A DNA stretch of 64,000 bases from contig NZ_JFHD01000013.1 in NCBI RefSeq assembly GCF_000698575.1, positions 104,887-168,886 on the forward strand. The letters are read 5' to 3'. Of the stretch, positions 17,306 to 25,918 are shown one piece after another. Each line of letters opens with the position of its first letter. Within the stretch, counting starts at the first letter, position 1. The position numbers and the translations under genes were made by a program. The DNA is from Caballeronia zhejiangensis. Lineage in GTDB: Bacteria > Pseudomonadota > Gammaproteobacteria > Burkholderiales > Burkholderiaceae. The notes under the pieces were generated by a model. It was given only the letters and a program-made list of their open reading frames with translations, was not told where the DNA came from and made no database searches.

Positions 17306-17966
17306 AGGAGAGCATGTCGAGGATCTCGTCCGCGACCGAGCGGATTTCCGCCGCTGCGAGGCGCGAGCCGCGATCGCTCATTTGAAGCACGGTCTGTCCA
17401 AGCGCCATCGCCTGCTTGTAACACTCGCGCGTTGGGATCTGCGTTTTCAATAAGGGAAAGCCGAGCTCTTCGAGCGCAACCTTGAGTTCGCGCGTGAGCA
17501 TGCGCTTTTCTTCGGTCTTGTTGAGCAGAAAGACGGCGCGCAGATCTTCGTTCATCACCTGCGCTTGCTGAACGAGCTTGACAAGGCCGACGCTCGACCA
17601 ATAGTCCGCCGGCGATGACGAAGTCGGAATCACCGCGACGTTCGCCGCCAGCAACACGACGCCAGATACCTTCTCGGTGATCGACGGCGGGCAATCCACG
17701 ACGATGATGTCGTAGTCGCTGACGAACTTTCTGATTTCCCGATGAATCTGCCCGCCGGCCTCGGAGAGATTGACGACTGGAAACGGGATGCCGCTTGCGT
17801 CATCCGATGCGGCGCTTGACCAATGGATCAGCGTGTTCTGACCATCGGCGTCGACTACGAGCACACGCTTCTTTTTTTCGTGAAAGGCCGCACCGAGATG
17901 CATCGCAATCGTGCTTTTGCCGACGCCGCCCTTTTGTTGCGTGATCGCTATGATTTCCGCCGCCAC
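17304..17966 (-). CDS. parA: Partition ATPase ParA (short type Ib form)
   Basis: Deviant Walker A KGGVGKST at residues 12-19, motif A' with DADGQ, and Walker B with IIVVDCPPS. At 220 residues it has no N-terminal helix-turn-helix, as in type Ib ParA proteins, so autoregulation probably depends on ParB. It drives segregation of the replicon by forming a nucleoid-bound gradient acted on by ParB-parS. Co-directional with parB, with parS-like sites before both genes. The upstream region has three further sites. The start at 17966 has a moderate upstream purine run (GGAGTGGAACG). Confidence 0.93.
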   Translation of the reverse strand: MAAEIIAITQQKGGVGKSTIAMHLGAAFHEKKKRVLVVDADGQNTLIHWSSAASDDASGIPFPVVNLSEAGGQIHREIRKFVSDYDIIVVDCPPSITEKVSGVVLLAANVAVIPTSSSPADYWSSVGLVKLVQQAQVMNEDLRAVFLLNKTEEKRMLTRELKVALEELGFPLLKTQIPTRECYKQAMALGQTVLQMSDRGSRLAAAEIRSVADEILDMLS

Positions 17967-18068
17967 GTTCCACTCCGTATTTTGAAGTCCGTTGAATTCT
18001 ACATTGTCGTTGTTGTTTTTCCAGTGATATTCCGCAACAACTGACTCGCGTTAGCCGTTCGGCCGAGG

Positions 18069-18085
18069 TTTATGCGCATAAAGTC
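18069..18085 (+). other. parS-like site, copy 3
   Basis: Perfect TTTATGCGCATAAAGTC in the region before parA. Confidence 0.8.
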
Positions 18086-18119
18086 CTTGTCCGGCCGGCG
18101 GCCGGCGTCGGAAGTGCCC

Positions 18120-18136
18120 GACTTTATGCGCATAAA
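18120..18136 (-). other. parS-like site, copy 4
   Basis: Perfect palindrome TTTATGCGCATAAA at 18123-18136; the GTC extension lies on its left, so this copy reads on the minus strand, opposite to its two neighbours. Confidence 0.8.
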
Positions 18137-18187
18137 GCCGCCGCCATCCTATGGCGAGGCGGGTCTTACAAGCACCGCCGCCTCGCC

Positions 18188-18204
18188 TTTATGCGCATAA
18201 AGTC
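18188..18204 (+). other. parS-like site, copy 5
   Basis: Perfect TTTATGCGCATAAAGTC, 94 bases before the start of the Pat-like gene. Confidence 0.8.
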
Positions 18205-18298
18205 GCACTCCCTCGGTGGCCTGGACGCCAGTCATCACCTGCAAAACGAAATCGCCTATCCTAGGCGCTGACACAACTGCGCCTACGCCGGAGCCTCC

Positions 18299-20698
18299 AT
18301 GACTGTTCGCAACCTGGACACCCTGTTCGCGCCGAAGTCGATCGCTGTCGTCGGCGCTTCCTGGCGTGCGGGCAGCATCGGCGAGATGGTCTGGGCGCGT
18401 GTGCAATGCGCTGGCTTCACAGGTTCTCTTTGGCCAGTCAATCCAAAATACGACTCGCTGACCGGCGAAACCGTGTACCGCGACGTCGACGCGTTACCGG
18501 AAGCGCCGAACGTTGCCGTGATTTGCACGCGACCGCACACTTGGCCGGACCTCATCGAGCGCCTCGGCCGACGCGGAACGAAAGCCGTCGTGATCGTCGG
18601 CGAAGCGAAGCAACGCGGAGAGTCTTCCGCAGCGGACGCCGACGAATGGACCGTTCGTACGCTCGCCGCCGCCCGGCCTTTTCTTGTGCGCGTGATCGGA
18701 CCTGCCAGTCTCGGCGTCGTCACGCCGGCAATCGGCGCATGTCTCGGCGCGCCCGCATGCAGTGTCAAATCGGGCGGCGTCGCGTGGGTGTCGGGATCGA
18801 ACGCGCTGACGAACGGCGTACTGGGATGGGCGCGTGCTCGCGGACTCGGCTTCTCGCGAATCGTCGCGCTCGGGGATGAAGCCGACGTCGATTCCGGCGA
18901 CATCCTCGATTTCCTTGCAAGCGATGCATCGACGCGTGCGATTCTGCTCGCCATCGAAACGGTTCGGTCGGCGCGCAAATTCATGTCCGCCGCGCGCGCC
19001 GCCGCGCGAAACAAACCGGTGCTCGTGCTGCGCACGGGTCGCGATGACCCTTTCGACCGCCTCTACGGCGCGGCCTTCCGCCGTGCCGGACTCGTCCGCG
19101 TCGATTCGCTCGATGATCTGCTCGATGAGATCGAGACCTTGGGCATCGGCCGCGTCGCGACAAGCGATGTCGCAACTGTCATCACAAGCGACCGCGGCGT
19201 CGCAGCACTTGCCCAGGACGCCTTTGGCGCAGCCGGCGACGACCTCGCGCAATGGCCGATCGCCGCGCGCGACGCCGTCGCCGCCGCGCTGCCTCGCGCT
19301 CGCGCGGGCAATCCTCTTCTTCTCGGCGACGACGCCACGCCCGCGGATTTCGGCGCGGCGCTCGAAGCGCTCGCATCGCATCGCGAGACCGGCACAGTGT
19401 TCGTCGTGCATGCGCCGACGCATAGCGCGCCCGTCGCCGAAGTCGCCCGCACGTTGATTGCCGAGCGACGTCACGCTTATCGCGGATTGCTCGCGTGCTT
19501 TTTCGGCTGTGTCGATGCCGCCACGCGCGACGAGTTGCACGCGAACGGCATTCCCGTGCACACGACGCCGCATCGGCTGGCGCGCGGTTTTGCCCGGCTC
19601 GTCGATTTCCGGCAGGGCCGCGAACTCTTGATGCAAACGCCCGACGGCCTCCCCGCGAATATTCCCGAAGACATCGACGCCGCGCACAACGAGATTCGCA
19701 CGGCGCTCGCAAACGGCATCGCCGAATTGAATGGCGAACGTGCGGCGCGCGTATTCGCTCGTTTCGGCATCTCGGTGAAACCGGGGCCGCCCGACTCGCT
19801 TACGAGCGATGCCGTCGAAATTCAGACGCGCCTGCTCAACCATCGCGTGTTCGGTCCGGTATTCGAATTCAAGGCCGAAGGCGCGCTCGGCCTTGCCGAC
19901 GCACTTCACGAGTTTGCGTTGCCGCCGCTCAATCCCGTGCTTTCGCGCGATCTCGTCATGCGCTCGCCGCGTTCGCGCGAACTGCCCGCCGAGTCGCTGC
20001 TCAATGCGCTGACGGCGTTATCGCAACTCGTTTGCTATATCGAAGAAATCGTTGCGCTGCGTCTCACGTTGCGCGTGACGCGCGATTCAGTCGCCGTTCA
20101 CGAACCGCAACTCACGCTCGGCGCGCATCGCAAGCCGCTGGCGATCGTGCCGTATCCACGCTGCCTCGAAGAGACGCTCGACTGGCGCGGCATGCGCGTC
20201 ACCGTGAGGCCGATTCGTCCCGAAGACGAAGAAGCGCACGCGGCGTTCGTCGCGGCCAATACCGCCGAGGATTTGCGCCTGCGCTTCTTTGGCGCTGTCC
20301 GTAACTTCGATCATTCGCAACTCGCGCGCATGACGCAGATCGACTACGACCGCGAAATGGCGCTGATCGTCACGCGAGCGAACGGTGACGGCACGGGCGA
20401 GACGCTCGGTGTCGCGCGCGCGATCGCCGATCCGGACAACGAGACCGCGGAATTCGCCGTCGCCGCGCGCTCGGATATGAAGGGCAGGGGATTGGGCTCG
20501 CTGCTGCTGTCGCGCATCATCGACTACGCGAGACAGCGCGGCACCCGCTGGATGGTCGGCGAGGCGTTGCGCGAGAACGCCGGCATGATCGCGCTCGCAC
20601 GCAACACCGGCTTCGAAGTGACGAAAACCGACGACCCGGGCGTCGTCGGTTTCAGGATGCGGCTGTGCGATGCGCCGTCACAGCCGCGCGGCGATTAA
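18299..20698 (+). CDS. Pat-like protein: acyl-CoA synthetase (ADP-forming) fold fused to GNAT acetyltransferase
   Basis: The 799-residue protein starts with the CoA-binding domain of NDP-forming acyl-CoA synthetases (FAPKSIAVVGASWRAGSIGEM, residues 10-30), continues with succinyl-CoA synthetase-like flavodoxin domains (about 150-450), and ends in a GNAT domain (about 640-790; RPIRPEDEEAHAAFV and RGLGSLLLSRIIDYARQRG, the acetyl-CoA loop). This is the build of the lysine acetyltransferase Pat/PatZ, which silences acetyl-CoA synthetase. The ATP-grasp part (about 480-630) is short, and I do not find the usual HKTDVGGV motif. Ends 4 bases overlapped with the convergent gene. Confidence 0.8.
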   Translation: MTVRNLDTLFAPKSIAVVGASWRAGSIGEMVWARVQCAGFTGSLWPVNPKYDSLTGETVYRDVDALPEAPNVAVICTRPHTWPDLIERLGRRGTKAVVIVGEAKQRGESSAADADEWTVRTLAAARPFLVRVIGPASLGVVTPAIGACLGAPACSVKSGGVAWVSGSNALTNGVLGWARARGLGFSRIVALGDEADVDSGDILDFLASDASTRAILLAIETVRSARKFMSAARAAARNKPVLVLRTGRDDPFDRLYGAAFRRAGLVRVDSLDDLLDEIETLGIGRVATSDVATVITSDRGVAALAQDAFGAAGDDLAQWPIAARDAVAAALPRARAGNPLLLGDDATPADFGAALEALASHRETGTVFVVHAPTHSAPVAEVARTLIAERRHAYRGLLACFFGCVDAATRDELHANGIPVHTTPHRLARGFARLVDFRQGRELLMQTPDGLPANIPEDIDAAHNEIRTALANGIAELNGERAARVFARFGISVKPGPPDSLTSDAVEIQTRLLNHRVFGPVFEFKAEGALGLADALHEFALPPLNPVLSRDLVMRSPRSRELPAESLLNALTALSQLVCYIEEIVALRLTLRVTRDSVAVHEPQLTLGAHRKPLAIVPYPRCLEETLDWRGMRVTVRPIRPEDEEAHAAFVAANTAEDLRLRFFGAVRNFDHSQLARMTQIDYDREMALIVTRANGDGTGETLGVARAIADPDNETAEFAVAARSDMKGRGLGSLLLSRIIDYARQRGTRWMVGEALRENAGMIALARNTGFEVTKTDDPGVVGFRMRLCDAPSQPRGD

Positions 20699-21240
20699 GC
20701 CGCGAATTTGGCGAGCGCGTCGTCGATCTGGGCGCGCGACAGCGAAAGCTCGTCGAGCAATGCTTCGGCGTACAAACTGCCCGTTTCCTTTTCGAGGCGC
20801 GCGATTGTCAACGCACAGCGCGACGTGTCCTTCAACGTCGCGATGAACGGCTTCACCGATTGCCCCGACGTGAACGCATCGAAGAGCGGCACGCGAATGT
20901 CGTCGGGCAGCGCGCGCGACGTCCACTGATACGGCTTGCCGTTGTACGTCAGTTGCGGCGGCAGCGTGCGCTCCTTCTTCGCGGCGGGAATCAGGCCGAA
21001 TGTCCGTGCCGCATCGCCGATCTGCTCGGCCGAAAAAAGCTCGTCGGGCGTGATGTCGAACTGCGCGATATACGTTTCGATCGCCTGCATCGCGGCCGCG
21101 CGATCGTCGCGTTTCTTTTGCGCGCGGGCGACAATCTCGCGCAGTTCGTCGGCTTCTTCGGATGTGATCGTGAAGTTCGCCTGTTTTTGCTGCAGTTCGG
21201 TGAAGCGGAGGAATTCGGAGTCGGAAAGGAGTTTCGCCAT
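20695..21240 (-). CDS. Hypothetical protein (181 aa)
   Basis: The start at 21240 (MAKLLSDSEFLRFTELQQKQ) has GGAAAGGAG 7 bases upstream, which settles it against the longer open frame to 21333. The N-terminal half is helical and charged (EEADELREIVARAQKKRDDRAAAMQAIETYIA), the middle has AKKERTLPPQLTYNGKPYQW, and the C-terminus is again helical. There is a faint resemblance to H-NS-type proteins in the order coiled part then Pro/Tyr/Trp segment, but this is not enough for a call. Convergent with the Pat-like gene; the TAA stops overlap. Confidence 0.65.
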   Translation of the reverse strand: MAKLLSDSEFLRFTELQQKQANFTITSEEADELREIVARAQKKRDDRAAAMQAIETYIAQFDITPDELFSAEQIGDAARTFGLIPAAKKERTLPPQLTYNGKPYQWTSRALPDDIRVPLFDAFTSGQSVKPFIATLKDTSRCALTIARLEKETGSLYAEALLDELSLSRAQIDDALAKFAA

Positions 21241-21333
21241 CGGGAATGCGTCGGATTGGATACGGCGGCACGCCATCGCGGCGCGCCGTCTTTTTGAGAG
21301 GGCCGCCATTCTAACGCGCGAAGCGTGCGCCAT

Positions 21334-22131
21334 TCAGTCGTGCGTCATCGAAAGCGACGCGGCTGCATTTTTCAGCAAGGACGTGACGTCTTCGATCGAC
21401 GGCGCCACGTAATCGTCGATGCGCCGCAGGTACGGGCAGGTGAGGGCGGCGATCGCCTGGCCGGACGGCCCGAGCAGCGGATACGTCACGTCCGTTACGC
21501 CGAAAGTCTGCTGGCTATCCTTTTGCGAATAGCCGAGTTCGCGAACTTGCCGGTAGTCGGCGTCGAGCACGGCGCGATCGACCGCGAGTTCGCCTTTGAC
21601 CTTCGTATGCTCGGCGAGCATGTGTTCGCGCTGTTCGTCGGTCTGAAACGCGAGCATGACGCGGCCGGAGCCCGTGTCGATCAACCCGACGCGCGAGCCG
21701 AGCCGCACTGAAATGCCCCACGTGCCGGGACCGTCCACTTGCGCGATGACGAGCAAATTTCCGCGATCGTAGACGACGAGATGCACGGATTGCTCGGCTG
21801 CATCTGCGAATCGCTGCATCGCCGGAAGCGCCTCGGCGATGAGCCGATTCATCGGCGGATGCCGATGCGCGAGCGCATACAGCTTCAGGCTCAACGAATA
21901 ACGATCGCCTTCGGGCGAGCGCACAACGTACTGCCGCGCGACCAGCCGCTCCAGCATCCGATACATCTCACTCGCGTTGCGCCCGAGCATCTTCGTGATT
22001 TCCGCACGCGTGAGGCCCGACTTCTGTTCCGAAAGCAATTCGAGAATATCGAGCCCTTTATCGAGCGCGGGCGCGCGATAACGATCGGCGTCGTTGTCTT
22101 CCACGTCCATGTGCTGTCTGAGTTGGTTCAT
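21334..22131 (-). CDS. IclR-family transcriptional regulator
   Basis: Winged helix at the N-terminus (ALDKGLDILELLSEQKSGLTRAEITKMLGRNASEMYRMLERL) followed by the IclR effector domain (VHLVVYDRGNLLVIAQVDGPG; GSGRVMLAF; GYSQKDSQQTFGVTDVTYPLLG). The frame is open to 22224; I prefer the ATG at 22131 because the resulting 265 residues match the usual length and the extra 31 residues look unlike coding sequence, but no ribosome site decides. It is divergent from the sugar-acid pathway genes that follow, so it is their likely regulator. Confidence 0.85.
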   Translation of the reverse strand: MNQLRQHMDVEDNDADRYRAPALDKGLDILELLSEQKSGLTRAEITKMLGRNASEMYRMLERLVARQYVVRSPEGDRYSLSLKLYALAHRHPPMNRLIAEALPAMQRFADAAEQSVHLVVYDRGNLLVIAQVDGPGTWGISVRLGSRVGLIDTGSGRVMLAFQTDEQREHMLAEHTKVKGELAVDRAVLDADYRQVRELGYSQKDSQQTFGVTDVTYPLLGPSGQAIAALTCPYLRRIDDYVAPSIEDVTSLLKNAAASLSMTHD

Positions 22132-22342
22132 GAATTCGCGCGAGTTTAAGCCTTCCGTCAGGGAGCGCGATCCCATTCGCATGCGCCGGCTAGGGAAATC
22201 ACTGATCGATCCGGGTTGCGTCATTGTTGACTTCGACTGGTGCGTCTATGAATATTACGTTCACTGATGAATCGTTGCATCCACGTTTTCCCGCGGCGAC
22301 TTGCTTTGGACGTTCGGCGCAATCCTCCTTCTGAGATCGACG

Positions 22343-22660
22343 ATGCAAGAAACCACCGACCCGCGCCTGATTCTTCTCAGTCCGGAAGACAACTGCCTGA
22401 TCGCCGCCGCGCGCCTGCCCGCTGGCGAGACGCTAATGATCGAAGGCGAGTCTGTCACGCTCGCGACGACCATCGAGCTTGCGCACAAGATCGCGCGGCG
22501 CGCGTTGTCGAAGGACGAAAAGGTACTGCGCTATGGCGCGATCATCGGCCACGTAAGCGTCGATGTCGCGCGCGGCGAGCATCTGCATACGCACAACCTG
22601 GAAAGCGACTACCTACCCACTTACACGCACGACGCCGGACACGCCTACGTGCAGCACTGA
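22343..22660 (+). CDS. UxaA N-terminal (SAF) domain protein, small dehydratase subunit
   Basis: This 105-residue protein equals the N-terminal SAF domain of altronate/galactarate dehydratases (DNCLIAAARLPAGETLMIEGESVTLATTIELAHKIARRAL). It keeps the HVSVDVARGEHLHTHN stretch near the end, with histidines that in the single-chain enzymes belong to the active-site region. The partner domain is the next gene, 8 bases downstream. Splitting of the dehydratase into two chains occurs in this family in Burkholderia and others. First gene of the catabolic operon. Confidence 0.8.
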   Translation: MQETTDPRLILLSPEDNCLIAAARLPAGETLMIEGESVTLATTIELAHKIARRALSKDEKVLRYGAIIGHVSVDVARGEHLHTHNLESDYLPTYTHDAGHAYVQH

Positions 22661-22668
22661 ACACTTCC

Positions 22669-23937
22669 ATGGACACTTCCGCACTGCAGGGCTATCTCCG
22701 GGCGGATGGCCGCAAAGGCATCCGCAATGTCGTCGCGGTGGCGTATCTCGTCGAATGCGCGCATCACGTTGCGCGCGAGATCGTCGCGCACTTCCGTCCA
22801 TCGTTCGATGATTTCGATTCCTTCGTTCCGCAAGTCGAACCGCCCGTGCATCTGATCGGCTTTCCGGGCTGCTATCCCAATAGCTACGCCGAAAAGATGC
22901 TGGAGCGCATCTGCACGCATCCGAACGTCGGTGCGGTGCTGTTCGTGTCGCTCGGCTGCGAGAGCATGAACAAGCACTATCTCGCCGATGTCGTGCGCGC
23001 GAGCGGCCGTTCCGCCGCCGTGCTCACGATTCAGGAAAAAGGCGGCACGCGCAGCACGATCCAGAACGGTCTCGACTGGGTGCGCGAGGCGCGCGCGACG
23101 CTCGCGGCTCAACAGAAAGTGCCGATGGCGCTCGACGAACTGATCGTCGGGACGATCTGCGGCGGCTCGGACGGCACCAGCGGCATCACGGCGAATCCGG
23201 CCGTGGGGCGCGCGTTCGATGCTTTCATCGATCAAGGCGCGTCGTGCATCTTCGAGGAAACGGGCGAGTTGGTCGGCTGCGAATTCCACATGAAACGGCG
23301 CGCGGCGCGGGCCGAACTGGGCGATGCCATCGTCGAATGCGTGCAAAAGGCCGCGCGCTATTACACGACGATGGGCCACGGCTCGTTCTCGGTCGGCAAC
23401 GCGGACGGCGGACTGACGACGCAGGAAGAGAAATCGCTCGGCGCATATTCGAAGAGCGGGGCGTCGCCGATCGTCGGCATCATCAAGCCGGGCGATATTC
23501 CGCCGACCGGCGGTCTCTATCTGCTCGATGTCGTGCCCGATGGCGAGCCGCGCTTCGGCTTTCCGAATATCAGCGACAACGCGGAGATCGGCGAGCTGAT
23601 TGCGTGCGGCTGTCACGTCATTCTCTTCACGACGGGGCGCGGCTCGGTCGTCGGCTCGGCGATATCGCCCGTCATCAAGGTCTGCGCGAATCCGTCGACG
23701 TATCGCAATCTGTCCGGCGACATGGACGTCGACGCGGGCCGCATCCTCGAGGGCCGCGCGACGCTCGACGAGGTGGGCCGCGAGATCGTCGACGTGACCG
23801 TTGCGGTGGCGGCGGGCGCGGCGTCGAAGTCGGAGGCGCTCGGGCATCAGGAGTTCATCCTGACTTACAAAACCTTCGAGCCGGTCGGCCCCGCGTGTTT
23901 GCCGAGCGCCGCGCGACGCGTTACTGTGGCGGCTTGA
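22669..23937 (+). CDS. UxaA-family dehydratase, large subunit (likely L-fuconate dehydratase)
   Basis: The 422-residue protein matches the catalytic part of altronate/D-galactarate dehydratases: GYLRADGRKGIRNVVAVAYLVEC at the N-terminus, FPGCYPNSYAEKML, VGTICGGSDGTSGITANPAVG and GHGSFSVGNADGGLTTQEEKSLG. The enzyme removes water from a sugar acid to give a 2-keto-3-deoxy acid. The set of neighbours (AKR dehydrogenase, lactonase, SDR, FAH-type hydrolase) points to L-fuconate or a close relative. Start ATG at 22669, 8 bases after the small subunit stop, which suggests translational coupling. Confidence 0.8.
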   Translation: MDTSALQGYLRADGRKGIRNVVAVAYLVECAHHVAREIVAHFRPSFDDFDSFVPQVEPPVHLIGFPGCYPNSYAEKMLERICTHPNVGAVLFVSLGCESMNKHYLADVVRASGRSAAVLTIQEKGGTRSTIQNGLDWVREARATLAAQQKVPMALDELIVGTICGGSDGTSGITANPAVGRAFDAFIDQGASCIFEETGELVGCEFHMKRRAARAELGDAIVECVQKAARYYTTMGHGSFSVGNADGGLTTQEEKSLGAYSKSGASPIVGIIKPGDIPPTGGLYLLDVVPDGEPRFGFPNISDNAEIGELIACGCHVILFTTGRGSVVGSAISPVIKVCANPSTYRNLSGDMDVDAGRILEGRATLDEVGREIVDVTVAVAAGAASKSEALGHQEFILTYKTFEPVGPACLPSAARRVTVAA

Positions 23938-23971
23938 GTTTCGCCATCTCTAAATCATTCGGGGTTTGCAG

Positions 23972-25021
23972 ATGACCGCAGAAGCGCAAGAGGCAGTTTC
24001 ACGTCGACGCAGGATTGGCCGCACGTCGCTGGAAGTCACCGCGTTGTCGCTCGGCACCGCGCCGCTCGGCGGTCTGTATCACGAGCTGACGGAAGACGAG
24101 GCGCGCGCGACCGTCGATGCCGCGTGGCAGACGGGCATCCGCTTCTTCGACACGGCGCCGCACTACGGCCACACGAAAGCGGAGCATCGGCTCGGCGATG
24201 CATTGCGGCGTTATCCGCGCGGCGATTTCGTGCTGTCGACGAAAGTCGGCCGCCGCTTCGTGCCGCGCACGACGCCCGACGACGGCAGGGAAGGCTGGGC
24301 CGCGCCGCTGCCGTTTCAGGCGATTTACGACTACACCTACGACGGCATCCTTCGTTCATTCGAAGACAGTCAGATGCGGCTCGGCATGACCGATATCGAT
24401 ATCGTGCTGATCCACGATATCGGCCGCGTGACGCACGGCGACAAGAACGCGCACTACTGGAAGCAACTGACCGATGCAGGCGGCTTCCGCGCGCTCGAAG
24501 AATTGAAGCAATCGCGCGGCGTGAAAGCGGTCGGCCTCGGCGTGAACGAAGGCGCGGCAGTGATGGAAGCGATGGCCGAATTCGACATCGACTGTGCGCT
24601 GCTCGCCGGCCGCTACACACTGCTCGAGCAAAACACGCTCGATGATTTATTGCCCGAATGCGAGAAGCGCGGCGTGAGTATTTTGCTGGGTGGCGCGTTC
24701 AACTCGGGCATTCTCGCGCGTGGTCTCGATGCCAACGCGCATGGCGATCTCAAGTTCAATTACGGCGATGCGCCGAAGGACGTCGTCGAGCGCGTCGGCA
24801 AGCTGGAACGCGTATGTCGCGCGCATGGCGTTGCGCTGTCGACGGCGGCCATCCAGTTTCCTTATGCGCATAAAGTTGTGGCCACGGTTCTGATGGGCGC
24901 GCGCACGCCGGACGAAGTGCGCGTGAACGCTGCATCGTTCGCGACGCCGGTTCCGTCCGCGCTGTGGGACGCGTTGCGCGCGGAAGGTCTGCTTCATGCG
25001 AATGCACCGGTGCCGCGATGA
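23972..25021 (+). CDS. Aldo/keto reductase (likely L-fucose 1-dehydrogenase)
   Basis: 349-residue aldo/keto reductase of the D-threo-aldose/L-fucose 1-dehydrogenase group. The catalytic residues fit the family: Asp and Tyr in GIRFFDTAPHYGH, Lys in LSTKVGRR and His in VLIHDI. It would oxidise L-fucose (or a related 6-deoxysugar) to the lactone with NAD(P)+. A TTG at 23966 is also in frame; ATG 23972 is the more likely start. Near its end it carries a one-mismatch parS-like palindrome (24861). Its stop overlaps the next gene start (ATGA). Confidence 0.8.
   Translation: MTAEAQEAVSRRRRIGRTSLEVTALSLGTAPLGGLYHELTEDEARATVDAAWQTGIRFFDTAPHYGHTKAEHRLGDALRRYPRGDFVLSTKVGRRFVPRTTPDDGREGWAAPLPFQAIYDYTYDGILRSFEDSQMRLGMTDIDIVLIHDIGRVTHGDKNAHYWKQLTDAGGFRALEELKQSRGVKAVGLGVNEGAAVMEAMAEFDIDCALLAGRYTLLEQNTLDDLLPECEKRGVSILLGGAFNSGILARGLDANAHGDLKFNYGDAPKDVVERVGKLERVCRAHGVALSTAAIQFPYAHKVVATVLMGARTPDEVRVNAASFATPVPSALWDALRAEGLLHANAPVPR
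24861..24874. other. parS-like site variant inside the aldo/keto reductase gene
   Basis: CTTATGCGCATAAA, one mismatch from the parS-like core; the inner 12-base palindrome is intact. It encodes part of the sequence PYAHK, so it may be coincidence. Confidence 0.3.
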
Positions 25022-25875
25022 CATCGAATGTGAACATCGACGCGCATCAACACTATTGGGATCCCGCGCGCGGCGACTATGGCTGGCTCACGCCCGACAT
25101 GAAGCCGCTGTATCGCGTGTTCGGTCCCGACGATCTCGCGCCGCTGCGCAAGGCGGCCGGCGTTCAGAAAACGGTTGTCGTGCAGGCCGCGCCGACGGTC
25201 GACGAAACGCGCTATCTGCTCGATCTCGCGCGCAGCGACGATTCGATCGCGGGCGTCGTCGGCTGGGTGCCGCTCGATTCGACCGATGCCGCGGCGATCA
25301 TCGACGAACTCGCGCGCGAGCCGAAGTTCAAGGCCGTGCGCCCGATGCTTCAGGACTTGCCCGACGATACGTGGATCGAGCACGCGCCGCGCAAGGACGC
25401 GATCGAGCGTCTGATCGATCTCGATCTCGCCTTCGACGCGCTGATCTTCGCGCGGCATGTGCCGTCGCTCGTGAAGTTCGTCGAGCGATATCCAGAACTA
25501 AGAATCGTCGTCGATCATGGCGCGAAGCCGCCGATCCGCGACGGCATCGACGTGGGCTGGCAACCGTGGGCCGATGGCATCGCGCAACTCGCGAAACTGC
25601 CGCAAAAGCTGCATTGCAAATTGTCCGGACTCGCGACCGAAGCGAACCCGAACTGGACCGACGAAACGCTGAAACCCTACGTCGCGCATCTGCTCGAACA
25701 TTTCGGATATGCACGGCTGATGTGGGGTAGCGACTGGCCCGTGCTCGACATGAATGGCAGCTACGCGGCGTGGCACGACACGGCGCGCAATCTCACGTCA
25801 CATCTCGAAAAGGCGCAGCAGGACGCGATTTTCGGCGCGAACGCCCGCGCCTTCTATCGCCTAAGAAACGGCTGA
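25018..25875 (+). CDS. Amidohydrolase family lactonase (likely L-fuconolactone hydrolase)
   Basis: 285-residue TIM-barrel protein of the COG3618 amidohydrolase group, to which L-fucono-1,5-lactonase belongs. Seen are the N-terminal IDAHQHYWDPARGDYGWL and the C-terminal LMWGSDWPV with the catalytic Asp. It would open the lactone made by the preceding aldo/keto reductase. It starts at 25018 with a 4-base ATGA overlap with that gene, a sign of coupled translation. Confidence 0.82.
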   Translation: MTSNVNIDAHQHYWDPARGDYGWLTPDMKPLYRVFGPDDLAPLRKAAGVQKTVVVQAAPTVDETRYLLDLARSDDSIAGVVGWVPLDSTDAAAIIDELAREPKFKAVRPMLQDLPDDTWIEHAPRKDAIERLIDLDLAFDALIFARHVPSLVKFVERYPELRIVVDHGAKPPIRDGIDVGWQPWADGIAQLAKLPQKLHCKLSGLATEANPNWTDETLKPYVAHLLEHFGYARLMWGSDWPVLDMNGSYAAWHDTARNLTSHLEKAQQDAIFGANARAFYRLRNG

Positions 25876-25918
25876 TATACCCGGCATGTCTCAAAAACAC
25901 TTCCGACTGGAGCAGTAG

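Larger units (their letters stand above)
17967..18298. promoter_or_regulatory. parA promoter region with three parS-like sites
   Basis: The 332-base gap between parA (-) and the Pat-like gene (+) is A+T-rich near parA and holds perfect parS-like sites at 18069, 18123 and 18188 (spacings 54 and 65). No open frame is supported. It probably contains both divergent promoters and the main centromere. Confidence 0.65.

Noticed and set aside
24861..24874. parS-like palindrome in the aldo/keto reductase as a firm centromere site
   Set aside because: One mismatch and explained by codons for a conserved peptide; kept only as a low-confidence variant.
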